44,316 bases of DNA, taken from positions 48,377 to 92,692 of the forward strand of contig NZ_SJPK01000007.1 in NCBI RefSeq assembly GCF_007859855.1, given 5' to 3'. The notes beneath the pieces are model-generated. The model had not been told where the DNA came from, did no database searches, and saw only the letters and a program-made list of their open reading frames with translations. Shown in pieces: positions 18,297 through 27,560 of this stretch (position 1 is the stretch's first letter; each line of letters opens with the position of its first letter). The translations under genes and the position numbers were made by a program. This DNA comes from Allorhodopirellula solitaria. Its GTDB lineage: Bacteria; Planctomycetota; Planctomycetia; Pirellulales; Pirellulaceae.

Positions 18297-19640
18297 ATGA
18301 ATTCTGACAGTGCGACTCGAGAGCCCCATGCCAGCCCTCGATTCGCCAACTTCCCTTTCAACCCAGTGCGGCTGCCGTTTTTCTACGGTAGCGTCGTTTT
18401 GGTATGCGGGACGTTGGGGGTATTGGCCAGTGCGCCGGGGCAGACCGTTGGCGTTTCGGTCTTCACGGACCTGCTGATGCAGGCTCACGAGCTGTCACGG
18501 AGCTGGATCAGTTTCGCCTACCTCGCTGGCACGATCGGCAGTGCCATGTTGATCAGCCGGGCCGGTCATTGGTACGACCGCTGGGGTGGGCGATGGGTGT
18601 CAGCGGCCTCAGCGGCGGTGTTGGCATTGGTGTTGTTGGGGATGAGTTTTTCAGTCGAGATTGCCAACCTCGCTGCTTCGATGTTGCCCGACGGCTACCA
18701 CGGCTATGCCTCGTTTGTCGTGCTGACGATTGGCTTCTTCGCAATGCGTTTCAGTGGTCAGGGCATGTTGACCCTGTCGTCTCGCAACATGGTTCTGGAG
18801 TGGTTCGAGCAGCGTCGTGGCCTGGCGTTGGCATTGATCGGAATATCGGTTGCGTTTGGTTTCTCAGCGGCTCCGACGGTTTTTGAATGGCTGATCCAAA
18901 AGGGCGGATGGCCGTGGGCTTGGCAGGTGATTGCTGCTGGTGTGGCGGTTTACTCTGTGATCGCGTTTTGCTTTGGGAGGTCGCGACCGGAGGACCATGG
19001 ATTGACGCCGGATGGTCCCTTTGCGAAGGAAGGTCGCAAAACGCATGCGGAAACACTCAGCGGCCGGCAGTTCACTCTCGCCGAGGCGCGACGGACGTAC
19101 AGTTTTTGGGTTTTCACGTTCAGCGTCGTTCTATCGGGGCTGGTGCTGACGGCGTTCTCGTTCCATGTCGTGTCGATATTTGCCGATGCAGGGATGGGAC
19201 GCAGCGAGGCCGTCGCGGTCTTCTTGCCAGCGGCTTGTGTCAGCGTGGTGGTGGAGTTCATTGGCAGCTGGGTCAGCGACTTCATCAAACTGAAATACTT
19301 AGCGATGGTGCAGCTGATTGGAATCGTGGTGCTGTCGTTGAGCCTGTCATTTCTAGCCCCGGGGCTACCGGTTGTTTTCGCCGTGTTGGGGATGGGGCTG
19401 ATGCAGGGGATGTTCGGAATCATCTCGGCAGCAACCTGGCCGCGTTTCTTTGGCCGGACGCATCTCGGCGCGATCTCGGGGTTCTCGACTTCGGTCGTCG
19501 TCGCGGGAACTGCGGTGGGGCCGTATCTATTCAGCGTGGCCCATGATGGACTGGGCAGCTACCGGCCGGCAACGTTGCTGTGCGCGGCGACCGCAGTAGT
19601 GTTGCTCGCAGCCTCGCCCCGCGCCGACCGCCCTCAGTAG
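18297..19640 (+). CDS. Major facilitator superfamily transporter
   Basis: A 447-residue inner-membrane protein with about 12 hydrophobic segments and a central loop (about residues 225-260) dividing two six-helix halves. The loop between TM2 and TM3 reads RAGHWYDRWGGRW, the MFS signature (G-x-x-x-D-R-x-G-x-R). The sequence FGRSRPEDHGLTPDG before the central loop is typical of the monocarboxylate-porter / oxalate-formate-antiporter branch, so an organic acid is a reasonable but unproved substrate. ATG 18297 gives the expected short cytoplasmic N-terminus; the ribosome site is weak. It diverges from the FG-GAP/sialidase gene and precedes the mannose-6-phosphate isomerase gene by 122 bp. Confidence 0.88.
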   Translation: MNSDSATREPHASPRFANFPFNPVRLPFFYGSVVLVCGTLGVLASAPGQTVGVSVFTDLLMQAHELSRSWISFAYLAGTIGSAMLISRAGHWYDRWGGRWVSAASAAVLALVLLGMSFSVEIANLAASMLPDGYHGYASFVVLTIGFFAMRFSGQGMLTLSSRNMVLEWFEQRRGLALALIGISVAFGFSAAPTVFEWLIQKGGWPWAWQVIAAGVAVYSVIAFCFGRSRPEDHGLTPDGPFAKEGRKTHAETLSGRQFTLAEARRTYSFWVFTFSVVLSGLVLTAFSFHVVSIFADAGMGRSEAVAVFLPAACVSVVVEFIGSWVSDFIKLKYLAMVQLIGIVVLSLSLSFLAPGLPVVFAVLGMGLMQGMFGIISAATWPRFFGRTHLGAISGFSTSVVVAGTAVGPYLFSVAHDGLGSYRPATLLCAATAVVLLAASPRADRPQ

Positions 19641-19762
19641 AAGGCGTGACAGGAGACTGTGTGCGGTTTAACGGGCAATGAAATCGAGTAGGATGAGGGG
19701 TGAGCGCAGGCGTTCACGACTGCGCTATTCCCCCCACCTTTTCACCGATTGCTGTGCACGAC

Positions 19763-20770
19763 ATGACGAACCTCTATCCGCTGCGTTTTGAGCCGCTTTT
19801 CCGTCAGTATTTGTGGGGCGGTCGGCGACTCGGGACGGAGCTGCACAAGCCGATTGGCGAGGATGGCGTGTACGCAGAGAGCTGGGAAATCGTCGATCAT
19901 GGTGATGACCAGAGCATCGTTGCCAATGGGCCGCTGGCGGGCACGTCTTTGCACGAACTGATCGACCAAGACGCAGCCGCGCTCTTGGGCGAGTCGGTGG
20001 CGTCGAGGATCCGCAGCGAGTCGCTTCCCGAAAACTTGCGTCATCGTTTTCCGTTGCTCTTAAAGATGCTCGACGCCAGTCGCGATCTATCGGTGCAGGT
20101 GCATCCTAATGACGAGCAAGGCAGCCAGTTGGACCCGCCTGATCTCGGCAAGACCGAAGCATGGATGGTGATGGATGCCTTGCCGGGCAGCAAGATCTAT
20201 GCGGGCCTGCAGGCTGGAGTGGATCAGCAAGCGTTTGCGGCTGCGGTGGAGTCAGGACGCACCGAAGAGGTGCTGAACTCGTTTGAGCCGAGCGTCGGCG
20301 ATTGCATCTTCATTCCCGCGGGCACCGTCCATGCGATCGGGGCGGGATTGCTGATCGCGGAAATCCAACAAGCGAGCGATACGACGTTTCGCATTTACGA
20401 CTGGGGGCGTGTCGACGCCGATGGCCAGCCCCGGACACTGCACATCAAGCAATCTCTCGATGTCATCGACTTTCAGAGCGGGCCGGTCAGCCCGGTCTCA
20501 CCCATCCCGGTGGCTGGCGATGCTGGGGCCGCCACGCTAGTGAATTGTGACAAGTTCAAAATGCAGCGTTACTCACTCCACGAAACGCGAAGCATCCCCA
20601 CCGATGGCAAATTCCAGATCGTCGCGGTGTTGTCCGGGATGATCCGCGTGGCGTCCGACCCGTCCGGCGATGTGCTGCGAAAGGGCGACACGATGTTGGT
20701 GCCGGCTTGTGTTGAGAGTATCGAGGTGGAGCCAGTGGGTTCGGCGCAGCTAATGGTCGCATCGGCGTGA
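19763..20770 (+). CDS. manA: Mannose-6-phosphate isomerase, class I
   Basis: Interconverts mannose 6-phosphate and fructose 6-phosphate in the cytoplasm; Zn-dependent cupin fold. The 335-residue length fits the short, Bacillus-type class I enzymes. It begins YPLRFEPLFRQYLWGGRRLG, and the zinc ligands are all visible: Gln112 and His114 in QVHPNDEQG, Glu132 in GKTEAW, and His190 in AGTVHAIG. The C-terminal cupin half is present with no frameshift. The frame is open to a GTG at 19700, but ATG 19763 gives the standard family N-terminus. It may feed mannose into glycolysis or supply mannose for surface glycans; no GDP-mannose genes are nearby. Confidence 0.93.
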   Translation: MTNLYPLRFEPLFRQYLWGGRRLGTELHKPIGEDGVYAESWEIVDHGDDQSIVANGPLAGTSLHELIDQDAAALLGESVASRIRSESLPENLRHRFPLLLKMLDASRDLSVQVHPNDEQGSQLDPPDLGKTEAWMVMDALPGSKIYAGLQAGVDQQAFAAAVESGRTEEVLNSFEPSVGDCIFIPAGTVHAIGAGLLIAEIQQASDTTFRIYDWGRVDADGQPRTLHIKQSLDVIDFQSGPVSPVSPIPVAGDAGAATLVNCDKFKMQRYSLHETRSIPTDGKFQIVAVLSGMIRVASDPSGDVLRKGDTMLVPACVESIEVEPVGSAQLMVASA

Positions 20771-20842
20771 ACGGAGCTATCAAACGTGACCCGCGCCATC
20801 CTCCACATCTTTACCCTACGCCGAAGGCGTTTTAGAGAATAG

Positions 20843-20874
20843 CCGGTGGTTTGAGCGCAAGCGAACACCACCGG
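20843..20874. repeat. REP-like palindrome after manA
   Basis: CCGGTGGT at 20843-20850 and ACCACCGG at 20867-20874 form an 8-bp stem with a 16-base interior that contains a smaller CGC/GCG pairing. It lies in the 155-bp gap between the convergent manA and fumarylacetoacetase-family genes and could serve as a transcript end for either. Confidence 0.6.
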
Positions 20875-20925
20875 AAAAGACTACAGAAATGTTGGGGCGA
20901 CGAGCAGAACTCCTCGCTGACTGGA

Positions 20926-21840
20926 TCAACGAATCACTTCATCTCGGCAGGTATTCGTGAGCGGTCCGAGGCCAGCGATCTCGACGCGGCATTGATCGCC
21001 GTGGCGCAGGTATCGAGGTGGAGTTCGTGCGTCGCCGACGCCGGGCGGCGTGCCGGTGAAGATCAGGTCACCGGGATGGAGCGTGATGAACTGGCTCAGG
21101 TGTGCAATCAGGGTGGGGATATCGAAAATCAACTGCGCCGTGGTGCTCGATTGGACCACTTCTTCGCCTAGCCGGTTTTTGATGACCATTTTCACGCTCA
21201 CGTTGCCGGGATCGGTGAGTTGATCGCCGGTCACGATTGCCGGACCGACGGGAGCAAAGGTGTCAAAGGTTTTGCCGAGTAGCCACTGACCACCGGGCCG
21301 ACCCTTCTGCCAATCTCGCGCCGAGACGTCATGGCCAGCGGTGTATCCGAACACGTATTGCAGGGCATCGGCAGCGCTGACGTGCCGAGCGGTCTTGCCA
21401 ATCACGACGACGAACTCAGCTTCGTAGTCGACCTTCTCACTGAGTTTGGGCAGCACGATGTCCTCACCACTGCCGATCAGGCTGGTGTTGAATTTGCTGA
21501 AGACAACCGGTTCGGTGGGCGGCTGAGCGCCGGTTTCGATCGCGTGGTCGAGATAGTTCAGACCGATACAGATGACTTTCTCGGGCGTGTCGACGGGCGG
21601 TAAAAATTTTTCCGGTGCGACCTGCCACTGAGCCGTTGTGGGTTGTGGTATGCTCGCGATCTGTTCGGCGGACCAGTCAAAGATGTGCTTGCTATTTGCT
21701 AGCAATTTCTCGGTTGGCTCGTCGATCAGTTCAGCGAGTGGACAAACCTGCGGCGATACCGATGAATTGGTGTCACCGTCTCGGTAAAGTGCGAATCGAG
21801 TTTGCCCCGAAGGTTCCAGGTAACGACAGAAGGCGGCCAT
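20926..21840 (-). CDS. Fumarylacetoacetate hydrolase (FAH) family protein
   Basis: A 304-residue enzyme of the FAH superfamily, which includes acylpyruvases, 2-keto-3-deoxy-sugar-acid dehydratases and 2-hydroxyhepta-2,4-diene-1,7-dioate isomerase. The C-terminal catalytic core has [37 protein letters not shown] (the Glu metal ligands), [16 protein letters not shown] (the Asp ligand region) and [11 protein letters not shown]. The N-terminal ~95 residues form the small variable domain. The exact substrate cannot be told from sequence. The ATG at 21840 ([13 protein letters not shown]) is preferred over an in-frame ATG at 21909, whose extra 23 residues look like non-coding sequence; neither has a strong ribosome site. 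It diverges from the sugar isomerase gene. Confidence 0.88.
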   Translation of the reverse strand: MAAFCRYLEPSGQTRFALYRDGDTNSSVSPQVCPLAELIDEPTEKLLANSKHIFDWSAEQIASIPQPTTAQWQVAPEKFLPPVDTPEKVICIGLNYLDHAIETGAQPPTEPVVFSKFNTSLIGSGEDIVLPKLSEKVDYEAEFVVVIGKTARHVSAADALQYVFGYTAGHDVSARDWQKGRPGGQWLLGKTFDTFAPVGPAIVTGDQLTDPGNVSVKMVIKNRLGEEVVQSSTTAQLIFDIPTLIAHLSQFITLHPGDLIFTGTPPGVGDARTPPRYLRHGDQCRVEIAGLGPLTNTCRDEVIR

Positions 21841-22067
21841 GATCGAAGCAGTCAATGAGGTGTGGCAGTGATGGAAAACACTCGCGAGATAACGATCGTG
21901 TGTGTGCATCGGATGCTCAATTACTTCCGAAACAAATCTTTACACAGCGAGATGATCCCGGCATACTGCCAGACATCTTACCGTGACGTAGCGGTCGGCC
22001 CAACCTGTGTGCAATGGAGCCGTCGTTGGCGTCCGACTGCTCTGCTTTTTTCATGTGACCCGACTTG

Positions 22068-22886
22068 ATGATGAACACCCTCGCGGTCAATCAGCTATCG
22101 ACCTTTCGTTGGGATTTTGAGACGGATGCACAGGCGTACGCCGACCATGGATTCGGCGGCATCGGGTTGTTTCGTCCGAAAGTCGAAGACTTTGGCATCG
22201 ACCGCAGTGTCGAGTTGCTCGCCGATCTCGATCTATCGGTGACCTCGCTCAGTTGGGCGGGCGGCTTTACCGGCAGCGACGGACGCGGGTTCAATGACGC
22301 GGTGCGCGATGCGATGTCAGCGGTCACCGATGCCGCGAATCTTCGCGCCGATACGTTGATCGTGTTGGCTGGTGGGCGGAACAATCACATTCGCCGCCAT
22401 GCCCGACGGACGCTCTGTGAAGCGCTCGCAAAGGTATCGATCATTGCGGAAGAGTTTGGCGTTCGGATCGCGTTGGAACCGTTTCACCCAGGGTGCGGGC
22501 ACGAGTGGTCGTTCGTAAACGATCTCGAATCGACGCTGCAGATCATCGACATGGTCGGCAGCCCGAATCTTGGCATTGTGTTGGACACGTACCATGTTGG
22601 AATGGACGATGACGTGCTGAGGTGGTTGCCACACGCCTGTCCGCACGTGCATCTATTACAACTCGGCGACGGGCGGCACAGTCCGCTGGGTGAGATGAAC
22701 CGCTGCTTGCTCGGCGAGGGCTGCGTGCCGATCGAATCGATCGTTCACACGCTGTTGGACCATGGGTACCAAGGACCGATCGAAGCCGAAGTAATCGGCG
22801 AAGATGTCGAGCCGCTCGAGTATGAAATGGTATTGGATCACACACGCGGTTTCCTCGATCAGTTGACGCAGTCCAAAGTACACTGA
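22068..22886 (+). CDS. Sugar phosphate isomerase/epimerase (xylose isomerase-like TIM barrel)
   Basis: A 272-residue TIM-barrel protein of the AP-endonuclease-2/xylose-isomerase-like group. Recognisable parts are FGGIGLFRPKVEDFG, LIVLAGGRNNH, the metal-ligand strand RIALEPFHPGCGHEWSF, LGIVLDTYHVGMDDD and the later strands VHLLQLGDGRHSPLGEMN and GPIEAEVIG. These supply the Glu/Asp/His metal site. The family covers hydroxypyruvate isomerase, tagatose epimerase and inosose enzymes, so the substrate is open. Several in-frame starts are crowded (TTG 22065, ATG 22068, ATG 22071); 22068 is a working choice. It ends 35 bp from the convergent VWA gene. Confidence 0.87.
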   Translation: MMNTLAVNQLSTFRWDFETDAQAYADHGFGGIGLFRPKVEDFGIDRSVELLADLDLSVTSLSWAGGFTGSDGRGFNDAVRDAMSAVTDAANLRADTLIVLAGGRNNHIRRHARRTLCEALAKVSIIAEEFGVRIALEPFHPGCGHEWSFVNDLESTLQIIDMVGSPNLGIVLDTYHVGMDDDVLRWLPHACPHVHLLQLGDGRHSPLGEMNRCLLGEGCVPIESIVHTLLDHGYQGPIEAEVIGEDVEPLEYEMVLDHTRGFLDQLTQSKVH

Positions 22887-22921
22887 GCAGGGAAACAGGG
22901 GCTGCTCGAGTTCCGAGGGCT

Positions 22922-24664
22922 CTAAGGCTTCGGGACGTGACGGTATTGGCCGAAGTTGCTTTCTGCGATTCGCCGCATTCGGCTTTCACCTTCGCGGCTG
23001 TGATAGCTGATCGTATGGATGATGCTGACGGGTTTGATTTCACCGAAGAGATTGGCAACCCGGTTTTCGGTCTGCAATAGGGATTCGATGCGTTGAGGGA
23101 ACTCACCGTCGGAGAGCAAAAAGATCACATCGGGCTTGAGGTCTTGCAGCGCGTACTCGAGCGGTTCGTAGGGCGCTTTGCCTCGATCCATTTCGACTCG
23201 CATGGCCCAGCTCCGCAGGCGTTGCTTATTCGAGGGGCTGGCGTAGACACTACGCGGCTCGTCTTGATCGGCGCGGGAGATACGCATGTAGTCGCACTCA
23301 GCGTCGAAGAAGATCACGTAGAAACGTTGTTCAGGGCTGAGCATGTCGATCGAATCGAGCAGGGCTCGACGGGCCGAGAGAAAAGCATCGCCCATGCTGC
23401 CGGAGCTATCGACGAGATAGACGAAGTGATTTCCGCCTCCTTCGACTCCGCAGAACTGCATTTTGCTATCAGAGTTGCTCGCCAGGGTCTTGAGAGCACC
23501 GGATGCCGCCGTTGCCCCGGCGAAGGACTGCGATGGCACCGGGGAACTACCGAGCGCATCGGCGGAGACGTTTGCCATCGGCATGTCGCCGAGCGGATCG
23601 ACTTCCACGGCAGCCTCTTCGGGGGCCGTTTCGGATTCCAAAGACTCGGGCTGGACCGTTTCCATTTCGAATGTCTCGATCGTCTGCTCTTCGTTTTGCG
23701 TGGACGAAGCAGCCAGTGCGATTTGATCCTTGGGCATCACAGTATGCAGCGTGAAGCCAGCCAAGCAGAGCAGTAGGACGAGATGGATGATCGCGCTGGC
23801 GATGACGGCGGTGGACCGGCGTCTGCGAGGTGGCCCGTCGCCCGGCTGCGCGACCACAAGCGGCTGATCGAGAGACGACTGACCGAGGGGCGACTTCTCG
23901 GTAGCGATCGCCGCGCGATCGGAAGCCTCAGCCCCCTGCGGAGCCCGGGCTTCCTTGGAGGTCTTCGCGCGAGGTGGTGAGCCCGGCAGAGACGTTTTCG
24001 AACTGGGGCTGGCCGCTGGTGAGGGAGTCGTCGGAGTCGCTCGACCCTCAGCCTCACCGTCCTGCGAGCCAGGGTCGCCATCATCAGGGCCGCTGTCACC
24101 AGGGTCGCTGCCACCAGGGCCCACAACGCTGGGGCACATGACGCTGGGATCCGCGACGTCAGATTCGCGATCGGTTCGCCTACGCATCCGTGGCGGTTGA
24201 AGGCTCTCGTGGGGTCCATCTTGGCGAAGGTGCTCGGCGCCACCGAGCCCTGACGGCATTCGCTGCGGCTCGCTACGCAGCTGGGCTTGGCGAACAGCCT
24301 GCCAGCTATCGAAGCGGACTGCCGAGCCCGGGGAGGCTGGCTCGAGATCATCTCCCGAGGAGCTGTCTCCATGAATGCCGATCTCACGCAGCTGCACCGG
24401 GGAGAGAGGGACGCCGGAGTCGATGCGTTTGAGAAGAAACTCGAGTTGCTCGGCGGAGGCGTCGAGTCGGGAAGCGCGGGCCTCGAGTCGTGCGGCCTCG
24501 GCTTCGCGGCGAACCCGGGCCAACTCGTGCAAGACGGTCGCACGCTGGCGGTGGATCGGTTCCTCGTCGGCAGGAGCACTCGCCGGATCGATGGGGCGGT
24601 GGCGAGCGGTGGGCGGGTTGCCAGCGGGCGGTTGGAACGAGCGGCCCGACTCGGGCGAGGTCAT
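22922..24664 (-). CDS. Membrane-anchored VWA-domain protein with TonB-like anchor
   Basis: A 580-residue protein in three parts. Residues 1-280 are hydrophilic, with an early Arg/Ala/Glu-rich helical stretch (about 45-85) and a low-complexity Pro/Ser/Gly/Asp region. One membrane segment follows (RRRSTAVIASAIIHLVLLLC, about 281-305), similar in style to the N-terminal anchors of TonB-family proteins. The C-terminal ~175 residues form a von Willebrand factor A domain with the MIDAS motif DSSGS starting at Asp419, and FLLSDGEFP further on. VWA domains bind ligands through a divalent metal. The topology predicts a periplasmic VWA domain. It lies 27 bp downstream of the PfpI-family gene on the same strand, so the two are probably co-transcribed. 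Function unknown. Confidence 0.85.
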   Translation of the reverse strand: MTSPESGRSFQPPAGNPPTARHRPIDPASAPADEEPIHRQRATVLHELARVRREAEAARLEARASRLDASAEQLEFLLKRIDSGVPLSPVQLREIGIHGDSSSGDDLEPASPGSAVRFDSWQAVRQAQLRSEPQRMPSGLGGAEHLRQDGPHESLQPPRMRRRTDRESDVADPSVMCPSVVGPGGSDPGDSGPDDGDPGSQDGEAEGRATPTTPSPAASPSSKTSLPGSPPRAKTSKEARAPQGAEASDRAAIATEKSPLGQSSLDQPLVVAQPGDGPPRRRRSTAVIASAIIHLVLLLCLAGFTLHTVMPKDQIALAASSTQNEEQTIETFEMETVQPESLESETAPEEAAVEVDPLGDMPMANVSADALGSSPVPSQSFAGATAASGALKTLASNSDSKMQFCGVEGGGNHFVYLVDSSGSMGDAFLSARRALLDSIDMLSPEQRFYVIFFDAECDYMRISRADQDEPRSVYASPSNKQRLRSWAMRVEMDRGKAPYEPLEYALQDLKPDVIFLLSDGEFPQRIESLLQTENRVANLFGEIKPVSIIHTISYHSREGESRMRRIAESNFGQYRHVPKP

Positions 24665-24691
24665 GTCGATTCGCTCATGGTATCCTCGGGG

Positions 24692-25276
24692 TCAGATGGA
24701 CTCGAGCAGTTTCTGGAACTCTCGGATCCAGGCGGGGTGTGCGGGCCAGGCGGGGGCGGTGACGAGATTGCCCTCGACGTGAGCGGTGTCGAGGTTCTCA
24801 CCGGGCGTAACATACTTGCCCCCCGACGCGGTGATCTCCGGTGCGACGGCGGGATAACTGCTGCACTGGCGGCCAGAGAGGATGCCTGCAGCAACCAGGA
24901 TTTGCGGTCCGTGACAAACCGCGGCGATCGGTTTGTTCGTCTCATTGAAGTGACGAACGATTTCGAGCACACGCTCATTGAGCCGGAGGTATTCCGGTGC
25001 CCTGCCGCCGGGGATGATCAGGGCGTCAAAGGCTGTTTCATCAAGACCAGCAAAATTTGTGTTGATCGCGAACCGATGGCCGGGTTTCTCCGAATAAGTC
25101 TGATGGCCTTCGAAGTCATGGATGGCCGTTGCGACACTCTCGCCGGCCTGTTTGTCCGGGCAGACCGTGGCGACCTCGTGGCCGAGCATCAGCAGCATTT
25201 GCAGGGGCACCATGGCTTCATAGTCTTCGACAAAGTCGCCGACGAGCATCAAAACTCTCTTGCCAGTTCGATCCAT
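24692..25276 (-). CDS. DJ-1/PfpI family protein
   Basis: A 194-residue protein of the DJ-1/PfpI superfamily (YhbO/YajL-like), whose members include putative proteases, glyoxalase/deglycase-type enzymes and chaperones. The core starts [19 protein letters not shown] with the conserved Glu, has [13 protein letters not shown], and the nucleophile elbow AVCHGPQ with Cys121 followed by His. The C-terminal part, [14 protein letters not shown], matches the family's last strand and loop. The frame extends 69 bases upstream to 25345, but ATG 25276 ([11 protein letters not shown]) has GGAA about 10 bases before it and gives the standard length. It is first in a likely two-gene unit with the VWA gene and diverges from the PQQ-like gene. 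Confidence 0.88.
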   Translation of the reverse strand: MDRTGKRVLMLVGDFVEDYEAMVPLQMLLMLGHEVATVCPDKQAGESVATAIHDFEGHQTYSEKPGHRFAINTNFAGLDETAFDALIIPGGRAPEYLRLNERVLEIVRHFNETNKPIAAVCHGPQILVAAGILSGRQCSSYPAVAPEITASGGKYVTPGENLDTAHVEGNLVTAPAWPAHPAWIREFQKLLESI

Positions 25277-25432
25277 CTCAATTCCGTTGATTGTTGTGTG
25301 AGTACCTGTGTAGGGACTGTCCGGTGCGGTGCGGTCCGTTTTCACGGCCAGACCCGTTCGGTGCCACCGGGGCCGATACCGCTTAGTTTATCCGATTCAG
25401 CGCGTTCGGGGGGAATGCCCTGCAGGATAAAA

Positions 25433-25462
25433 TTGGCGAGGGCTGAAAAGGTGAACTATACT
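25433..25462 (+). promoter_or_regulatory. Candidate sigma-70 promoter for the PQQ-like gene at 25517
   Basis: TTGGCG (25433-25438) and TATACT (25457-25462) are separated by 18 bp, giving 4/6 and 5/6 agreement with TTGACA/TATAAT. The predicted start lies about 45 bases before the ATG. This is pattern matching by eye only. Confidence 0.4.
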
Positions 25463-25516
25463 CCACGGTACTCTTCTCGATTGAACTCATTTCCACAGAT
25501 CCTTGGATCCAACGCC

Positions 25517-27349
25517 ATGCATCGCATGCAATCATCATCTCGGCTCGGTCACCGCGTCAAGAATTCTCCACAATGGCATCGCCACAGCGCGCGACCTGCG
25601 GCGTTGGGGATGGCCTTTCTGGTGGTGTTGAGTGCCACGGCAGTGCCCCGACACGTCGGGGCGGTCGATCGCGACGTGCTATCGCCCTCGGAATTGGACC
25701 AAATCGGGCTGGTACAGGCTTGGCGACGGCACCTCAGTGTCCCCGCGGGCGCCAGTTCAATCGTGGACAGCAAACTGTACGTGCACAAGACGTCGCCCAA
25801 GCAGTACGTGGAGGTCGTCGGCAAAAGCAGTGAGGCGGGTGCTGGCGAGAGCGAAGAAGGTGCCGAGTCAGAAAAACCAGCGGCTGAAAACGAGACTGGT
25901 GAAACAGAGGATGGCAGCGGGCCCGCGACCGGCGCGAAGGTGGCCAAGCCGCCGGTATACGCACGGTACCTGTTGGAGATACCCGATGTTCCTGAGGAAG
26001 AGGAATCGCTGACATCGACGGCGGACGGCGTGCCAGCCCGTTCGATGCTCGATCGATTGACGATGAGCGGCCAGGCGAGTTTTGCCTCCAGCGGATTGCT
26101 CGACCGCAAGGAGGCTGAGCGACGCGCTCGAAACGACATCCGGCGGCTCAAACGCCGGGGGATCGAAGCGGAGATTTCGTTTCACGAGGTCCCCACCATT
26201 CGCATGTACACGCTTGCTGACGACGGCACGCTGGAGTGCCGCGACGCGGAGACCGGTGAGATTGTCTGGCTGCAGCGAGTGGGAGAGCGGTACAAGGGCT
26301 ACAGTGGATTTGGAGTCGATGATCGTTTCCTGACCGTCGTCAATGGCAGCGAACTGATCAAGCTCGATACCCCGAAGGGCGGGATCTATGATATCACGCG
26401 TTTGAAGTACATCCCGACCCGCGGCCCCCAACATTGTGGCGACTTCGCGGTCGTTCCGTCGGTGGGCTACCGGATGGTGGCCTATCCACTCTCGAACGAG
26501 CACCGCGACACTCTAACCGAGACGGTTTACGGGGACGCCTTGTCCACGCCGACGCTCGCAATCGGCTCGCAAAAGTTGGCCTGGGGGACGTCGCAGGAGT
26601 TTGTGTATTTGCTCGAGGCCTCTGGGGAACCCACGATGGAGTTTCGCCTGAACACCGACGGCAATGTCAACGGCCAGCTGGCGGCGGCATCGGGCGACCG
26701 TTTCTTTTTCGGGTCGGATCACGGACAAATCTATGGCTTGCGTGCGACCCGGACTGGTGAGGTGATGTGGACACGGCCGACAGGTGACCCGATCCATGAG
26801 GCCCCGATCGTTTTCGATGATCGTGTTTTATTCCTTTCAACGAAAGGGAATCTGATGTGCGTCGATGCCGCGACCGGAGCGGACAGCTGGGATCACCTGG
26901 CAAGAGGAATCTCGTTGGTCATCGGCGTGATCGGAGATCGCATTTACGCCCGGGCTCGGAGTGGATCCATGGTGGTGCTTGATGGTACGAATGGGAAACT
27001 GCTGCATCAGATTTTCGGCGTGAGACCTCAAATACGCGAAACAAATATTGCCAGCGACCGGCTGTACCTGATCGATAAGCAGGGCTCGATCCAGTGCTTG
27101 CGTGAGCCTGACGCGGTGATGCCGACGTTGACGGTCAGTGCCGAGCCCGCCGCCACTGCAGAAGAGCAAAAGAAAGAAGAGAAACCCAAGACCAAGCCAA
27201 CCGACGGCGGCGATGATGATGGACCCTTTGGTGGAGGCGACGATCCCTTCGGTGGCGGGGCGGACCCCTTTGGTGGTGGGGGCGACCCGTTCGGTGGTGG
27301 GGGCGACCCGTTCGGTGGCGGCGGCGGTGACGATCCGTTTGGCGGCTAA
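25517..27349 (+). CDS. PQQ-like beta-propeller protein with Gly/Asp/Pro/Phe repeat tail
   Basis: A 610-residue exported protein. The N-terminus has a basic stretch and a hydrophobic core (PAALGMAFLVVLSATAVP) that looks like a signal peptide. An acidic Glu/Ala-rich segment follows (about 95-135), then a basic helical region near 195-215 (RKEAERRARNDIRRLKRRG). A propeller fold starts at about 225, with blades such as LECRDAETGEIVWLQRVGER, LRATRTGEVMWTRPTGDP, CVDAATGADSWDHLARG and VLDGTNGKLLHQIFG. The last ~45 residues are repeats of DPFGGG. The open frame runs back to 24287, but that part is antisense to the VWA and PfpI genes; ATG 25517 fits the signal peptide, with ATG 25526 as alternative. 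Function unknown. Confidence 0.85.
   Translation: MHRMQSSSRLGHRVKNSPQWHRHSARPAALGMAFLVVLSATAVPRHVGAVDRDVLSPSELDQIGLVQAWRRHLSVPAGASSIVDSKLYVHKTSPKQYVEVVGKSSEAGAGESEEGAESEKPAAENETGETEDGSGPATGAKVAKPPVYARYLLEIPDVPEEEESLTSTADGVPARSMLDRLTMSGQASFASSGLLDRKEAERRARNDIRRLKRRGIEAEISFHEVPTIRMYTLADDGTLECRDAETGEIVWLQRVGERYKGYSGFGVDDRFLTVVNGSELIKLDTPKGGIYDITRLKYIPTRGPQHCGDFAVVPSVGYRMVAYPLSNEHRDTLTETVYGDALSTPTLAIGSQKLAWGTSQEFVYLLEASGEPTMEFRLNTDGNVNGQLAAASGDRFFFGSDHGQIYGLRATRTGEVMWTRPTGDPIHEAPIVFDDRVLFLSTKGNLMCVDAATGADSWDHLARGISLVIGVIGDRIYARARSGSMVVLDGTNGKLLHQIFGVRPQIRETNIASDRLYLIDKQGSIQCLREPDAVMPTLTVSAEPAATAEEQKKEEKPKTKPTDGGDDDGPFGGGDDPFGGGADPFGGGGDPFGGGGDPFGGGGGDDPFGG
27222..27346 (+). repeat. Tandem repeats encoding the DPFGGG tail
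   Basis: Degenerate in-frame units of 18-24 bp, the most regular being 21-bp copies of gacccgttcggtggtggggg plus one base, encode (G)DPFGGGG repeats at the C-terminus of the preceding protein. The copies differ mainly at third positions in the outer units but are nearly identical in the middle, a sign of recent expansion or contraction. Confidence 0.85.
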
Positions 27350-27493
27350 TCGCTCGATGGCGTCTTCGTGGCAATGTCCGGTGAGGCAATGGCCGGTGAG
27401 TCGCCCAGCAGCCACGCCCGTCTGAGCGAATCGCGTCTCGACGTTCCTAGTTTTGCCCCGTCCCAGGGCGGGCTCACGCTGGAGCCGGATATT

Positions 27494-27502
27494 TGCTACA
27501 AT
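27494..27502 (+). promoter_or_regulatory. Candidate extended -10 element for gyrB
   Basis: TGCTACAAT is an extended -10 (TGn plus TACAAT, 5/6 match) about 60 bases before the gyrB ATG. No convincing -35 lies at the expected distance, which is tolerable for extended -10 promoters. Found by eye only. Confidence 0.35.
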
Positions 27503-27560
27503 CCCGCTCCCTTTCCACGTGTCTTTCGTCCGTGTTTTCCGGCCTCACAGCCGCCGATTT

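Noticed and set aside
24287-25516. N-terminal extension of the PQQ-like protein by about 410 codons
   Set aside because: That part is antisense to the VWA and PfpI genes and has no signal-like start; the propeller protein starts well at 25517.
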